Source: Magicicada septendecula (taxonomy: Eukaryota > Arthropoda > Insecta > Hemiptera > Cicadidae). From it: a DNA stretch of 64,000 nucleotides. The position numbers and the translations under genes are program-made. The notes under the pieces were generated by a model, which was given only the letters and a program-made list of their open reading frames with translations, was not told the origin of the DNA and did not search any database. Location: NCBI GenBank assembly GCA_034769895.1, contig JAWRYS010001452.1, positions 390,132 to 454,131 on the forward strand, in the 5' to 3' direction. Positions 41,456-53,978 of the stretch are shown one piece after another (the stretch's first letter is position 1; each line of letters opens with the position of its first letter).

Positions 41456-44193
41456 TATAACGTTGCAGAAATCTGATGATATAAAGTATCCATAAATATT
41501 ATAGAAATGCAAAAAAGTAAGATAATTTAATAATTAAATAATGAAGAGAATAAAAATATAAAATGTAATTAAGAAAGAAGAAGGAAGAATGGTAAACCAA
41601 AAGTGATTATTAAATACCAGAGATTGGCCAGATAAAGACCGAAAAAGATGAGGATAGATTCACAGAGATTAAGAAGATAAATCAATGATAAGAGACATAA
41701 ATAAGTAACGAAAATATGTAATTAATAATGAATAAAACGGTAGTAAATAAAGTACACTAACCACAAAAAATAAATGAGACAATTATTGTTAAATAAAGTA
41801 TATTGGTAAATACCTTATAATAATAAGAAAATAAGGCACATTATGTTAAAGAATAGTTGTAAATGTACATCTAAAATAACCTTGAAACCAAGAGTGAGAG
41901 ATAGGTAGGGAGTGACAAAGATAAACAGTGAAGTGATAAGTGTATTGAAATAAACAACATGTAATATTAAGAAAAAATAATTAAACAAGTGTGACAAACC
42001 CAAAACATAATCACATGATAAATGAGCAATTAAGTTAAGTATATTAGACTGAAAGACACAGAATAATTGTGAATGTAAAAAATAGAAAAAATATTCTGTC
42101 AGTATAAGAATCACCAGGATGATTATTGTTATAGAAGAGATGGTGTAGGTATAACACTCACCAAATTAGTTCATATATTAATTTTTTAATAAAGAAGTTA
42201 TTGGCTTAATGTTTAAGGCAATAAATACCAGAAGAAATAATTTCACAGTAATATGTTAGTATGTTTTAAATAAGTAAGGAATTTATAAAGAAAATAATAG
42301 CAATACCTTTATAAGAAATAACAGGCAAAAATTAATAATTATGTGTAATCAAAAGAAACATGGCTGAACTATGTACAGACCATTAATTTAATTATATGTT
42401 AGGTTTTATTAATAGATGTAAGTGTTAAAGATGTGGGTGAGAAATGGGAATAGGGATAAAAAGAATAATGACATAAATTTAACTAAACAGCAAAATAATA
42501 ACAATAATATAAATTGAAAGTAAAGTGTCAAATAAGAAATTATAAGATGTAAAGACTTATGCCCATACAGGACATAGCTGTCTAAGTTAAGAAACCCAGT
42601 TGTAAACAATTTAAAACTATATTTAAATAACAAAACCAGGTAAATTATGTAATTACCAACAACTAACAAAAATAACATGGCAGAATTATATTAAAACATA
42701 GAAATAAGTAAATTATGTATTAACATAGTATTATAAATTTTGAACTAAAACATTAATACATGGCTTAGACCAATCTTGTAAGAAATCAAACTAATGTTTG
42801 AAAGAAAATAGGAACATCTATGTAACGATTATAACCAGTGAAATTATCCCCAAGTAAATATAGTCATTATAAAATATTTATTCAAATTAAACAAAAAACG
42901 AGAATTTGTAACAATAGTTTCAAAAGTACTTAGCCAATCAGAGTTAAGCCAGTTGTCATGACTACAGTACGTTATTATGAAATTGACGGTTACGAAAAAG
43001 AGTTCCATTATTAACGGCCCAGAGAAACAGACGCTATATTCATGCTGACGATTTGAAGGAAAAATAACGAAGAAAATCGAACTGTTATGAAAACCAAATG
43101 AGTAACTGATGTCTACCATAGTCCAGTAACACATGAAGGGACAATAATCAAATATTAAACAGCAATTAAATAAAAACTGGATGAATTAAGAAGCAGACGG
43201 TACCCATATCGTTGGAAATAAACTAAAGAAACAATTCATTGGCGAAGACACTTGACGAACTATAGCCGAACAACGTGTGGTTGTTAAGTATAAAATAAAT
43301 TACAACTAATTACGAACCAAATTGATTCACCAATTTGCTAATAAATAATTCTCACTCCAAAATGTAAACACTAATTTCTTTCAAGGATTTATGTTTCGAA
43401 TTAAATAACACTGTATGTAACATAAATATAACCTATGTCAAACTGATAAAACCGACGCACACACCTTTAACACAAAACAGTCGAGTTTCCATGTAAATCT
43501 TGTTAGTATATAAGTACCACGATTATAAAGTGGTGAACTTTATTTAAACATCTTGTTATAAACCTTTTTCGTATTCAAAAGAATTCACATGGCAGAATAA
43601 ATTGTATAAATAAAAGACGATAAACATTATAGCTTCCTACGTCTGAAGCGCTGCCACCTTAGCGATCCGCTGAGTGAACTAATTTACAGCCGAGGCATAA
43701 ACTTTGTTATAATTACATTTATTGTACGATTATTATTTAAAAATTATTTAATTATTGAAAAAATTAAATCAGTATGAACCTTTATTAACTGTCGTGTATT
43801 TATTTGAATATTGTAATGTATGTTATGTGCTTTAGCGGAGAGTAGATTTCGTTACGCAAATTTTGTGTTGGCAACACATCACAACAACGAGCGAAAGTCG
43901 AATTCCCACCAGTTAGCGAGGCAATTCAAATTATTATTTACAGTTTCCAGGAGACAATCTAACTGCGAAAATTTTAATTGTTTTATAAAAAACAATTTGG
44001 CGCCTTTCGGGAGTTACAAAATACAACACAAAACAGGTAAAGACTTCGATACTGGTTATTTGTACGTTCACAACGGACGCAATCTGCATGAGTCCCGGCC
44101 CAGAGCGACGACGGTATGGTAAGGCACGAGAGTACACATTACACAATTTACACTCTACAAATTTGTAGATTACGTCGGAAGAGTACTATTATA
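41456..44193 (+). repeat. LTR3 of B (2738 bp)
   Basis: 3' LTR of unit 2 and 5' LTR of unit 3. I saw no difference from LTR2 in the parts compared. Confidence 0.93.
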
Positions 44194-44269
44194 GAATTAG
44201 CGACCAACTGGTGAGGCTAGAAGAAAAGGACGTACGACATTCTAGTGGCGGATACGAAAGGACAACAAG

Positions 44270-44893
44270 ATGCACAAGAGGGAAACATCAAGAGAAACCC
44301 CGCAGGAAATAAGAAAACGGCGGGAAAGGATCAAACGAAATACAGAATTATTCAATAAACAACCAGGACACAAAAGGATGGAAGTAATAAAGGAAGAAAT
44401 AGAAAATGATAGTAAAACCGAGATAGAAGAAGGACCAAATAATGAAAATAAGAAACAAACGAAAATGCCCGAACAAGAGAGACAATTGAGCTACGCAGAA
44501 TGGATGACAGGGTTATTTAAAAAATTCAGCAAGGAGATGGAGTGCATCAAGAAAAATACCACGGATCATGAACGAGCACAGATGAGTCGTGCGAATGCAG
44601 TGGGAACGCCAAACGACAAAATGTCATTGAGAGATATTTATGTTGAAATGTGGAAGCTGGACACCAAGGATAATAAAGAAGAGACTATCGGGACAGCCCA
44701 CGAAAAAGGAGAAAACAATGTGGAAAGAATGACTGAAGAAGATTGGGAAAGATGGGACAATAATGAAACACAAATGAAAAACGAAAGAACGGGAGTATAC
44801 GCACAGGTGACAGAGGAATTTACACAGGAGGATTATGAACAATGGAGACAATTAATAAGACAACCAGAAAAACCCTGGAAAATGCAGAATTAA
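44270..44893 (+). CDS. ORF1 of element B, unit 3 (207 aa)
   Basis: Identical protein to units 1 and 2, with the same upstream block as unit 2 (CTAGTGGCGG). Gag-like. Confidence 0.7.
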   Translation: MHKRETSRETPQEIRKRRERIKRNTELFNKQPGHKRMEVIKEEIENDSKTEIEEGPNNENKKQTKMPEQERQLSYAEWMTGLFKKFSKEMECIKKNTTDHERAQMSRANAVGTPNDKMSLRDIYVEMWKLDTKDNKEETIGTAHEKGENNVERMTEEDWERWDNNETQMKNERTGVYAQVTEEFTQEDYEQWRQLIRQPEKPWKMQN

Positions 44894-45048
44894 GGGAATG
44901 GATAAGGGTTATGTTTGAACTATCTAGAGAAGATATTGGTAATTGGAGGAAGGTACATAATCAAATAGAAGAGTTGAAGGAAATACCAAATAAAAAAAAA
45001 TGAAACACCAAAAACTCACATAAAAGAAGAAATAGTCAAAGACGTCGA

Positions 45049-45795
45049 ATGAACCAACAGAAGGAAATGCCAGAACTCACACTAGAAGAGATGCAGAAAT
45101 TAAAGGATTTATTGACTGAACATTATAGAGAAATAAGTGAAACATTAGATAGGGGTTTCAGAAAGTTAAGTGAGACAGTAAATAGTGGTTTCAAGAAAGT
45201 AAATGAAAAACTAGACAGCACTTCCGAAAGTATCAATGAAAAAATAGAAATTAAAGAACACCAAAGAACATTGTTATCTCAGAAAAAACCTAACAGAGAC
45301 AAAAAGAATATTAAACACATGGATTTGAAGACTAAGAAAATGCATAAAAGAAAACTAATAAATACCAGAGAAGAAGTGGAGATGATGAAGAATGGACTAC
45401 TTGAGATGTTTAATCTACCAATTACCGACCAGAATGGAATAATGAATTTTAAAAATAACAGAAGGAACTTAATAGAAACTTTAGAAAGGAATCGCTACCA
45501 AACAGGCTGTAACACAGTAAGAAGGTCGATCAGAAAATTGAATACAACAGAAATAGAAACGCAAAATAGACCAATATCAGTGAGAAGATCAATGATGGAG
45601 GTACGAGTAACTTCAGTGAGTAATAACCAAAATGCTAGAGTAATTGAGGTAGAAATTGATAATAAAGAAAACATGGTATTAGAAGAATGGCTGTACCAGA
45701 TAGAAGAGATCTATATCACACGGACAGAAATAGTTATGCACACCAGAGCAGTCCGAACAACGGGGGTAACTCATGTAATCATGGACCATGGGTAA
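45049..45795 (+). CDS. ORF2 of element B, unit 3 (248 aa)
   Basis: Identical to unit 2 ORF2 and distinct from unit 1, which shows that units 2 and 3 derive from one another. Coiled coil and basic C-terminal part as described for unit 1. Confidence 0.7.
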   Translation: MNQQKEMPELTLEEMQKLKDLLTEHYREISETLDRGFRKLSETVNSGFKKVNEKLDSTSESINEKIEIKEHQRTLLSQKKPNRDKKNIKHMDLKTKKMHKRKLINTREEVEMMKNGLLEMFNLPITDQNGIMNFKNNRRNLIETLERNRYQTGCNTVRRSIRKLNTTEIETQNRPISVRRSMMEVRVTSVSNNQNARVIEVEIDNKENMVLEEWLYQIEEIYITRTEIVMHTRAVRTTGVTHVIMDHG

Positions 45796-47048
45796 ACCAA
45801 GTGCAGATAAACACTGAAATATGGGACTGATTTCCTGATTACTAAACCAAAGTAAATTAAATAATAAAGAGATAACAAAGCAAACGAATAAGTTTACAAA
45901 TAAAGATGAATTAAGAAATATTATCAAATGAAGTATATAAATTCCCAAAATTCAAAAAATATGTAAGATCAACTTACACCATTATTTAGAGCATATATGA
46001 GAAAAAGATAAAATAAACTAATCAATGATGATAATAAAGAAAAAATGTGTAAGATAAATGATCAAAATTCAAAAATTATGTAAGATCAGCTTACACTACT
46101 ATTTAGAGAAAAATATGAGATAAAATAAACTAATCAATGATAAATAATAACAAAGAAATTATGTGAGATCAACTTGCAATACCATGTATAAAATATTTGA
46201 GGTAAATGATAAAATAAGGAAATATAGATAAGATCAACTTAAAATAACGTTTGGACAACATATGAGGAAAAATGAAAAAAAAATAAAATAAAGGTATGAG
46301 CTACAAAAATTCCTAAAAAAAAAACGAAATGATCAACTTCCACTACAATTTAGAAAAAATATGTGAGATAAAATAAACAAACCAATGATCAAGAATGAAA
46401 TAAATAAATAAAATAAATATTTAAGAGTTATAATATAAAATGAGATGAATCAGAGAGTAATTGAAAGTGAATAAAAAGGTTAATTGTATCAATAAAAAAT
46501 CAACGCTTCAAGCATTATCAAAGGGTATTGACAGAGAGAATTGAGAATTAAATATGACTCGAACTGAGCAATAATGAAATAAAAAAGTAAAAGATTCTCA
46601 ACAAATATTATTATTAATAATATTATTAGTCACAAGATGACTGTATTGGAGATTCATTAATTAAGATTGACTGTTGAATAAGTCCAGCAATCATTTAACT
46701 GAGCAGGGATGATGTTCCCCTGACCTCAGAAAAGGGGTAGTTTTGAACGACGGAGTTAGGTAAGCCAATAGAGCCCATCCGAATCGATTTCAGCTAAGAA
46801 ATAGGGATAGTTAGGGAAAATAAGATTTATAGGGAATAATTTGTAATAAAAAATCAATAAGCTAGATCGTAATATGAGAAAATAATGAGGAAAAGACTCA
46901 GAATTAAAAGAAGTAAAGATACAGAATTGAACATGAAAATGAACAAGAAGCATAGAATTTAAGAAGAAAAAGATACAATACAATTGATAATTTCATCAAA
47001 CTTAGAATCACGTTTCATAAAATGATCAATTTTGGTGGAAGGGCATTA
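45796..47048 (+). other. 3' UTR of B unit 3 with hairpin series
   Basis: Copy of the unit 2 UTR with one base deleted in an A run near 46275 and a few substitutions (for example near 46202 and 46615). Hairpins start at 45962. Confidence 0.65.
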
Positions 47049-49258
47049 TATAACGTTGCAGAAATCTGATGATATAAAGTATCAATAAATATTATAGAAA
47101 TGCAAAAAAGTAAGATAATTTAATAATTAAATAATGAAGAGAATAAAAATATAAAATGTAATTAAGAAAGAAGAAGGAAGAATGGTAAACCAAAAGTGAT
47201 TATTAAATACCAGAGATTGGCCAGATAAAGACCGAAAAAGATGAGGATAGATTCACAGAGATTAAGAAGATAAATCAATGATAAGAGACATAAATAAGTA
47301 ACGAAAATATGTAATTAATAATGAATAAAACGGTAGTAAATAAAGTACACTAACCACAAAAAATAAATGAGACAATTATTGTTAAATAAAGTATATTGGT
47401 AAATACCTTATAATAATAAGAAAATAAGGCACATTATGTTAAAGAATAGTTGTAAATGTACATCTAAAATAACCTTGAAACCAAGAGTGAGAGATAGGTA
47501 GGGAGTGACAAAGATAAACAGTGAAGTGATAAGTGTATTGAAATAAACAACATGTAATATTAAGAAAAAATAATTAAACAAGTGTGACAAACCCAAAACA
47601 TAATCACATGATAAATGAGCAATTAAGTTAAGTATATTAGACTGAAAGACACAGAATAATTGTGAATGTAAAAAATAGAAAAAATATTCTGTCAGTATAA
47701 GAATCACCAGGATGATTATTGTTATAGAAGAGATGGTGTAGGTATAACACTCACCAAATTAGTTCATATATTAATTTTTTAATAAAGAAGTTATTGGCTT
47801 AATGTTTAAGGCAATAAATACCAGAAGAAATAATTTCACAGTAATATGTTAGTATGTTTTAAATAAGTAAGGAATTTATAAAGAAAATAATAGCAATACC
47901 TTTATAAGAAATAACAGGCAAAAATTAATAATTATGTGTAATCAAAAGAAACATGGCTGAACTATGTACAGACCATTAATTTAATTATATGTTATGTTTT
48001 ATTTATAGATGTAAGTGTTAAAGATGTGGGTGAGAAATGGGAATAGGGATAAAAAGAATAATGACATAAATTTAACTAAACAGCAAAATAATAACAATAA
48101 TATAAATTGAAAGTAAAGTGTCAAATAAGAAATTATAAGATGTAAAGACTTATGCCCATACAGGACATACCTGTCTAAGTTAAGAAACCCAGTTGTAAAC
48201 AATTTAAAACTATATTTAAATAACAAAACCAGGTAAATTATGTAATTACCAACAACTAACAAAAATAACATGGCAGAATTATATTAAAACATAGAAATAA
48301 GTAAATTATGTATTAACATAGTATTATAAATTTTGAACTAAAACATTAATACATGGCTTAGACCAATCTTGTAAGAAATCAAACTAATGTTTGAAAGAAA
48401 ATAGGAACATCTATGTAACGATTATAACCAGTGAAATTATCCCCAAGTAAATATAGTCATTATAAAATATTTATTCAAATTAAACAAAAAACGAGAATTT
48501 GTAACAATAGTTTCAAAAGTACTTAGCCAATCAGAGTTAAGCCAGTTGTCATGACTACAGTACGTTATTATGAAATTGACGGTTACGAAAAAGAGTTCCA
48601 TTATTAACGGCCCAGAGGAACAGACGCTATATTCATGCTGACGATTTGAAGGAAAAATAACGAAGAAAATCGAACTGTTATGAAAACCAAATGAGTAACT
48701 GATGTCTACATAGTCCAGTAACACATGAAGGGACAATAATCAAATATTAAACAGCAATTAAATAAAAACTGGATGGATTAAGAAGCAGACGGTACCCATA
48801 TCGTTGGAAATAAACTAAAGAAACAATTCATTGGCGAAGACACTTGACGAACTATAGCCGAACAACGTGTGGTTGTTAAGTATAAAATAAATTACAACTA
48901 ATTACGAACCAAATTGATTCACCAATTTGCTAATAAATAATTCTCACTCCAAAATGTAAACACTAATTTCTTTCAAGGATTTATGTTTCGAATTAAATAA
49001 CACTGTATGTAACATAAATATAACCTATGTCAAACTGATAAAACCGACGCACACACCTTTAACACAAAACAGTTGAGTTTCCATGTAAATCTTGTTAGTA
49101 TATAAGTACCACGATTATAAAGTGGTGAACTTTATTTAAACATCTTGTTATAAACCTTTTTCGTATTCAAAAGAATTCACATGGCAGAATAAATTGTATA
49201 AATAAAAGACGATAAACATTATAGCTTCCTACGTCTGAAGCGCTGCCACCTTAGCGAT
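47049..49258 (+). repeat. LTR4 of B, truncated after 2.2 kb
   Basis: It follows LTR2/LTR3 with several private substitutions and a one-base deletion near 48709, then stops after CCTTAGCGAT. About 527 bp of the LTR end are missing. The break coincides with a perfect palindrome. Confidence 0.9.
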
Positions 49259-49280
49259 ACATAAAATATCTTTATGTATC
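49256..49280. repeat. Perfect palindrome at the B array end
   Basis: GATACATAAA and TTTATGTATC flank ATATC. The first arm begins with the last bases of LTR4. GATACATAAA occurs once more at about 49294. Confidence 0.85.
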
Positions 49281-50131
49281 ATTATATTTTCGCTGATACA
49301 TAAAATTAAGTAAGCTTTATATAAATATAAGTTTTATTAGTACCATAATGGTGGAAATCATGGTGGTAGGAGTGTAAAAAAAGTTTCAATGTATCAAAGG
49401 TGTAAATTATTTATATTTTATTTATGTTGAACAGTTATTACCTACTGTTGTACTGTGACAGATACATAGAAATTCTAAAAATCTTGAATGTTTTAAAGAA
49501 GAGATAGGATAATTTTTCAGGTGTGGAAAGATATGTGTAACAATAATAATAAATACACAAAAACGGTCTCCTTGAAGTAACCAATAATTTGATCACTCTC
49601 AGATCAGTTCAGTGTTAAACTTGTCCACAACACTCAGTTGATGGTATTTAAAGGTACAGCATAGATAAGTAAAAGTTTCGTGTAAGGCAAGTTTGGTATC
49701 CATATAGCCCTGACAATATTTTGCAAGTTTTAACCTTTGTTTGCATAATTAGAAGTTAATTCTAAAAATGTAAGAAATAAGAAACTAAGTCATATGGGGT
49801 TGGCTTCTTCAATTAAAGCTCGGGTGAGATCTTTTACTTGCCAGCAAATGCATTCTCAATTAGGGATTCTGGACTACTGGGACTTAATGAGCCCTGGTGA
49901 GCTGTCTGAAGGGGAGAGAAAGAAAGGTCTGCATATTTTTTAACTAACAATCCTCTGGAGGTGCTGAAGACCAGCGACCAGCTATTTACAGTCACCACAT
50001 CATAGAATTGAGGACATAGTTACAACACCTACTGGTAAATTAAAAGTTTTCCAGTGGACTTTGGCCCATCATGGGAACAGGGAAAGTAACATTAGGGACA
50101 GAATTGCCAAGGATATTACAGGCTCCTCGCT
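49281..50131. other. Unassigned segment between B and D
   Basis: The first 500 bp are AT-rich without signal. 49795-50131 is more balanced and has short open stretches on the plus strand. One reads VFQWTLAHHGN...DRIAKDI (about 50048-50135), which weakly recalls the end of a LINE RNase H. I do not assign it. Confidence 0.3.
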
Positions 50132-50817
50132 TTATCTAGCAAAATGCAAGGAAAGTAGTTTGCCTAGAAGCGTATTGCTTTGTAAAGTGACAGCTTGATT
50201 CAAAATATTCGCCACTCTAATAGGTACATTTCCGGTTTCTTCAGGTTTTACTAAACTTCTGGCAATTAGTATGCCCGGTATGATGACTACCTCGGGTTCG
50301 AATATAGAGCACTGGTTGCCCCTAGTATCTACCTCGGTTCTAACCATGATGAACTTTTCGAAATTTGGTGGAACAGTTACGGCCACTTGGTTTATGACGT
50401 CCATCAATTTTTCTGATGTAGTCATTGTGGAGAGCATTACCGGTATCTCTTCTTTTCCGATTCTCAAGACATTGTTTTTGAAGTCGACTATAAAGCCAAA
50501 TGCGTTCATAACGTCCACAGTGTCTGCAACAAGTACTTGATGATCAAACTCAAATCGACCAAGGCGTAGGTGTATCTCCACTAGTCCAAACACTTTTACA
50601 GACCGTCCAGTAGCTGTTCGCAAGCTGCAAGAGCACCAGATTGGCTTGAGATCTTTCACCACGTCGGGCCGCACAATGGAAATTGTTGCACCTGTGTCAA
50701 CTGTAATCGAGATTGGCCTTTCTTGAATGAATCCGGTAAGCACCAACCTCCCACTGGAGGTATTTTTCTGGAGTGTCCAGATTTTTCTGGAGTGTAGAAA
50801 TTCCGTATTGTCTAGGG
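50132..50817 (-). pseudogene. pol: Protease region of gypsy element D, 3'-truncated
   Basis: From 50817 down to a stop at 50132 the minus strand is open. It contains the retropepsin active site ITVDTGATISIV and a second-half motif (FGFIVDFKNNVL) where intact proteases have the I-x-G-x-D region. The apparent first residues upstream of 50817 come from the hAT terminus and are not part of D. No reverse transcriptase follows: D is cut off at or just before 50132. Its gag lies at 53979-55338 across the hAT insertion. Confidence 0.8.
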
Positions 50818-51402
50818 CAGTGGTTCCCAAAGTGGGGTCTGTGGACACTTATATACCATATATGTATACGTTTATTTCCACATTGGTCTGTGGAAAAATA
50901 GAATATACCGTAATTTTATCCGATTTTTATAGTCTAAAATCTAAATTTTAGAATCTTAAATCAATTAGTAGAAGATTCCAGTATTTTTGTTTTGGTTTAA
51001 ACTAATTGTAATTGTAAAGTCATTTCAAACTAATGGCTTTAATAATGTCTTTAAATCATGTCGTGTAAAAGATTTGTTTGTCAGCCGAACTGACTAGAGC
51101 GCCGCTTCAACGCAGAACTGATCGCCCTGTTTTAGTCCACGTATAAGCACTGTATGTAAGCAAAACGTTTTTTCCATGTAGCTGAAAAGATAGAGCTGAG
51201 GTTGGCAAAAGTTAAGAAATAAACTTGATGTCGAGAGTGACTTAATATTGAAATTAACAGACATTAAACCTAATATTGCAGAGCTATTGTTCAAAAGCAG
51301 CTTCATTGTTTATATTAAACTTTATATTAAACTATGTTTGATATTGTTCATGTTATAATTTTGCAAGTTAAGAGAATTTTGATTTTAATACATTTTAATT
51401 AA

Positions 51403-53558
51403 AATATAAGAGTTTGTATCTACACAGCAAAATCTGGTAAATTAATTGACTCAATCACAGACCACTACCCCGTTTTAATATCACTACATGGAAACAACAT
51501 AAAATGCAAACTTACAGTATCTTTTGAAATAAACAAAAAAAGATTTTTGGAGCTGTGTGCTTCAGAACAATGGCAACAAGTCTGTAATACACCAAATAAC
51601 AATGAAGCATTAGAATTGCTAATAAACAAGATTCAAACTATCAATGAACTTTCACACAAAACTAAGCAAAAAATTCAAAAACCAAGAAAGACCTGGATTA
51701 CCCCTGCTCTCATTAATTCAGTTAATAACAAAAACAAATTATATAAAGCCTGGAAGAATAGTCAAGACGACTTGCTAAAAAAAGAGCTGTACTTAAATTA
51801 CAAAAAACTACTTAAATCATTACTTAGGACTGCTAAAAATAGGCATGAAGGAAAACAACTACAAAACGCTAATTCTAAAAAAATGTGGAGATATTTTCAT
51901 CTAAAATTGGATCGTAATTCAAAAAATAGACAAATAAATGATATTTTGATTAATAATAAACTAAACAGCAATGATTGGACAAAGGCTAATTATTTTAATG
52001 AATTTTTCAGCACAATAGTATCTAGGCTGAATGCAAGTGCGACTCCTCCTATTCTGCAGCATGAAATACCAGATATATCAATTAATCAGCATACTATGTT
52101 TCTAGCACCAACAAATGAGTCAGAAGTTTACCAAACTATTCGTGAACTCAAAAATAAACCTGGTGGGTGTGATGAAATTCATGCCTATACAGTTAAGCTA
52201 GCTGCTCCGTTCATAACTCCTGCTTTGACTCACATTATTAATATTGCTATGATACAAGGTACATGTCCATATCAATTTAAGAAAGCTGTAATTTGTCCTA
52301 TATATAAGGAAGGTGTAAAAAGTTTGGTTAACAATTATCGACCGATCACACTGATATCAAATTTAGCTAAGATTTTTGAAAAAATTATTTTTACCAGATT
52401 ATTTAAATTTGTAAAGAAACATAACCTGTTAAGTGCTAAACAATTTGGCTTTCTCAAGAAGAAAGGCACAGATGATGCTGTAGCCCTACTTAGCAAATTT
52501 ATTTATGAAAATCTAAGTATTAGCATACCAACTGTTGTAACTTTTTTGGACTACTCCAAAGCTTTTGACACTGTCGATCATGGCATACTTATATCCAAAT
52601 TACAGAATATTGGAATAAGAGGTGTAAGCTTATCCCTGATAGCCAGTTATTTACATGACAGGACACAAGTTGTAAAGGTGAATGGGACTAGAAGTCAGCC
52701 TATTAAAACAAATGTTGGAGTGCCCCAGGGCTCTATATTAGGACCTTTATTGTTTATTTTATATATCAATGACTTACTAGTGTTACAAGATGTATTAATA
52801 GCATATGCTGATGATACAGCAGTGCCAATGAAGGCAAAGACATGGCCTGAACTTGCAACAGATATGTCTACTAAATTAGATATTATATACTCTTGGCTCT
52901 ATCACAGTAATCTAGTACTCAACATAAGCAAGTCTGTTTTTATCACCTTTGGAAATTATAGAGACTCTGTTCTGCATGACTTTGAAATTAAGATAAATGG
53001 TCAAAAATTGAAAAGAGTTAAAACTAGTAAATATCTAGGAATAACATATGACTTTAACATGAAGTGGGATGTACATGTGGCTAACATTGTAAAAAACCAA
53101 ATACGTAGTCTACGTTTTTTACAGACTTAAACAAATTTTATCAAAAAAGCAACTACTACAAATATACTATGGACTATTCCATAGTGTGGCAGGGTATGCT
53201 ATCATAGGCTGGGGGGGGGGGTCTATATAAATCATCTCTAGACGCATTGGATCGGCTGCAAAAGTATATTCTTAAAATTATAGGAGTCAATGAACAGGAT
53301 TCGAATAAACCATTAAATATTAAACAGGTGTTTGTAGTGAATTCTATAGTTTATCAATACAATGATCTAAAAAGTGAGTTTTTACAAAATCGAATCAACA
53401 CACGGTATAAAAGTATTATATTGCCGCGACCCCTATTAAGTATTGGGCAAAGAAGCTATGTGTATTATGCCATAAAATATTTTAATGAATTACCTAATGA
53501 ACTGAAAAATCTAAGTGTAAATATAAAAGTGCTTAAAAAAAATCAAAGAAAAAATTAG
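51403..53558 (+). pseudogene. LINE ORF2 fragment: endonuclease end and reverse transcriptase
   Basis: The frame is open from 51403 to 53130. The first part ends the endonuclease (ITDHYPVLIS, the conserved DH-P motif). Reverse transcriptase motifs: NNYRPITLISNLAKIFEKI, FLDYSKAFDTVDHG, GVPQGSILGPLLF and the catalytic YADD at 52804-52815, then KTSKYLGITYD. A stop at 53128 and a run of about 11 G (53211-53221) shift the frame; the C-terminal part continues at 53247-53558 (LDRLQKYILKIIGVNEQ). The enzyme primes cDNA on nicked target DNA. This copy is dead. Confidence 0.88.
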
Positions 53559-53880
53559 GAACATTGTTATTGAATAATCAAAAAAACAGTCTATTATGAT
53601 ATGGACCTTTTTTCTCTTTTTTTTCATTTATTTATTGAATTGTATTATAGTACAAACTAAAATTTTGTTAAAATTGAAAAATAATTTATTTGTAATATAT
53701 TACTATAATCGGTGAGGTAAAACTCACAATTAGTATTAAGTATATAAATATTAATTCTAAGGACCAACCTATGTACGGGTATTTATGCCCCCTATAGGTC
53801 CTTTATTGTATAATTTTTATTATATGTAAAGGAAAATTGGTAATAAATATTATTATTATATTATTATTATTATCATATTT
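51403..53880 (+). mobile_element. 5'-truncated LINE of the Jockey/CR1 group
   Basis: Coding starts at the end of an endonuclease domain, runs through reverse transcriptase and stops before a 3' UTR and an ATT-rich tail (about 53850-53870). 5' truncation is normal for LINE insertions. I could not define its target duplication within the hAT arms. The clade is by general motif pattern only. Confidence 0.8.
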
Positions 53881-53978
53881 ACTGTTTGTTTTATTTCATA
53901 ACTGTGACGGGGTCCGTAAAATTTTTAATTTTTGAGGGGGTCTGCAGACTGAAAAGTTTGGTAACCACTGGTCTAGGG

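Larger units (their letters stand above)
30229..49258 (+). mobile_element. Element B: tandem array of three gag-only LTR elements sharing four LTRs
   Basis: The arrangement is LTR1 30229-33005, body 33006-35861, LTR2 35862-38599, body 38600-41455, LTR3 41456-44193, body 44194-47048, LTR4 47049-49258 (truncated). The period is 5594 (5593 for the last). Bodies hold two Gag-like ORFs and a long 3' UTR, with no protease, reverse transcriptase or integrase, so B is non-autonomous. The leader, Gag coiled coil, 3' UTR hairpins and pre-LTR tract resemble those of element A. Units 2 and 3 are nearly identical and share changes not found in unit 1. Confidence 0.93.
50818..53970. mobile_element. hAT element inserted in D, carrying a LINE
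   Basis: Ends CAGTGGTTCCCAAAGTGG and, from the other side, CAGTGGTTACCAAACTTTTC are hAT terminal inverted repeats. The flanking 8-bp duplication GTCTAGGG (50810-50817 and 53971-53978) is perfect. The left arm (to about 51390) and right arm (from about 53880) are non-coding; a LINE fills the middle. No transposase was recognised, so it is a non-autonomous copy. Confidence 0.93.

Noticed and set aside
30229-49258. A CRISPR-like or satellite array
   Set aside because: The 5.6-kb period with LTRs, primer site, ORFs and polypurine region shows a retrotransposon array.
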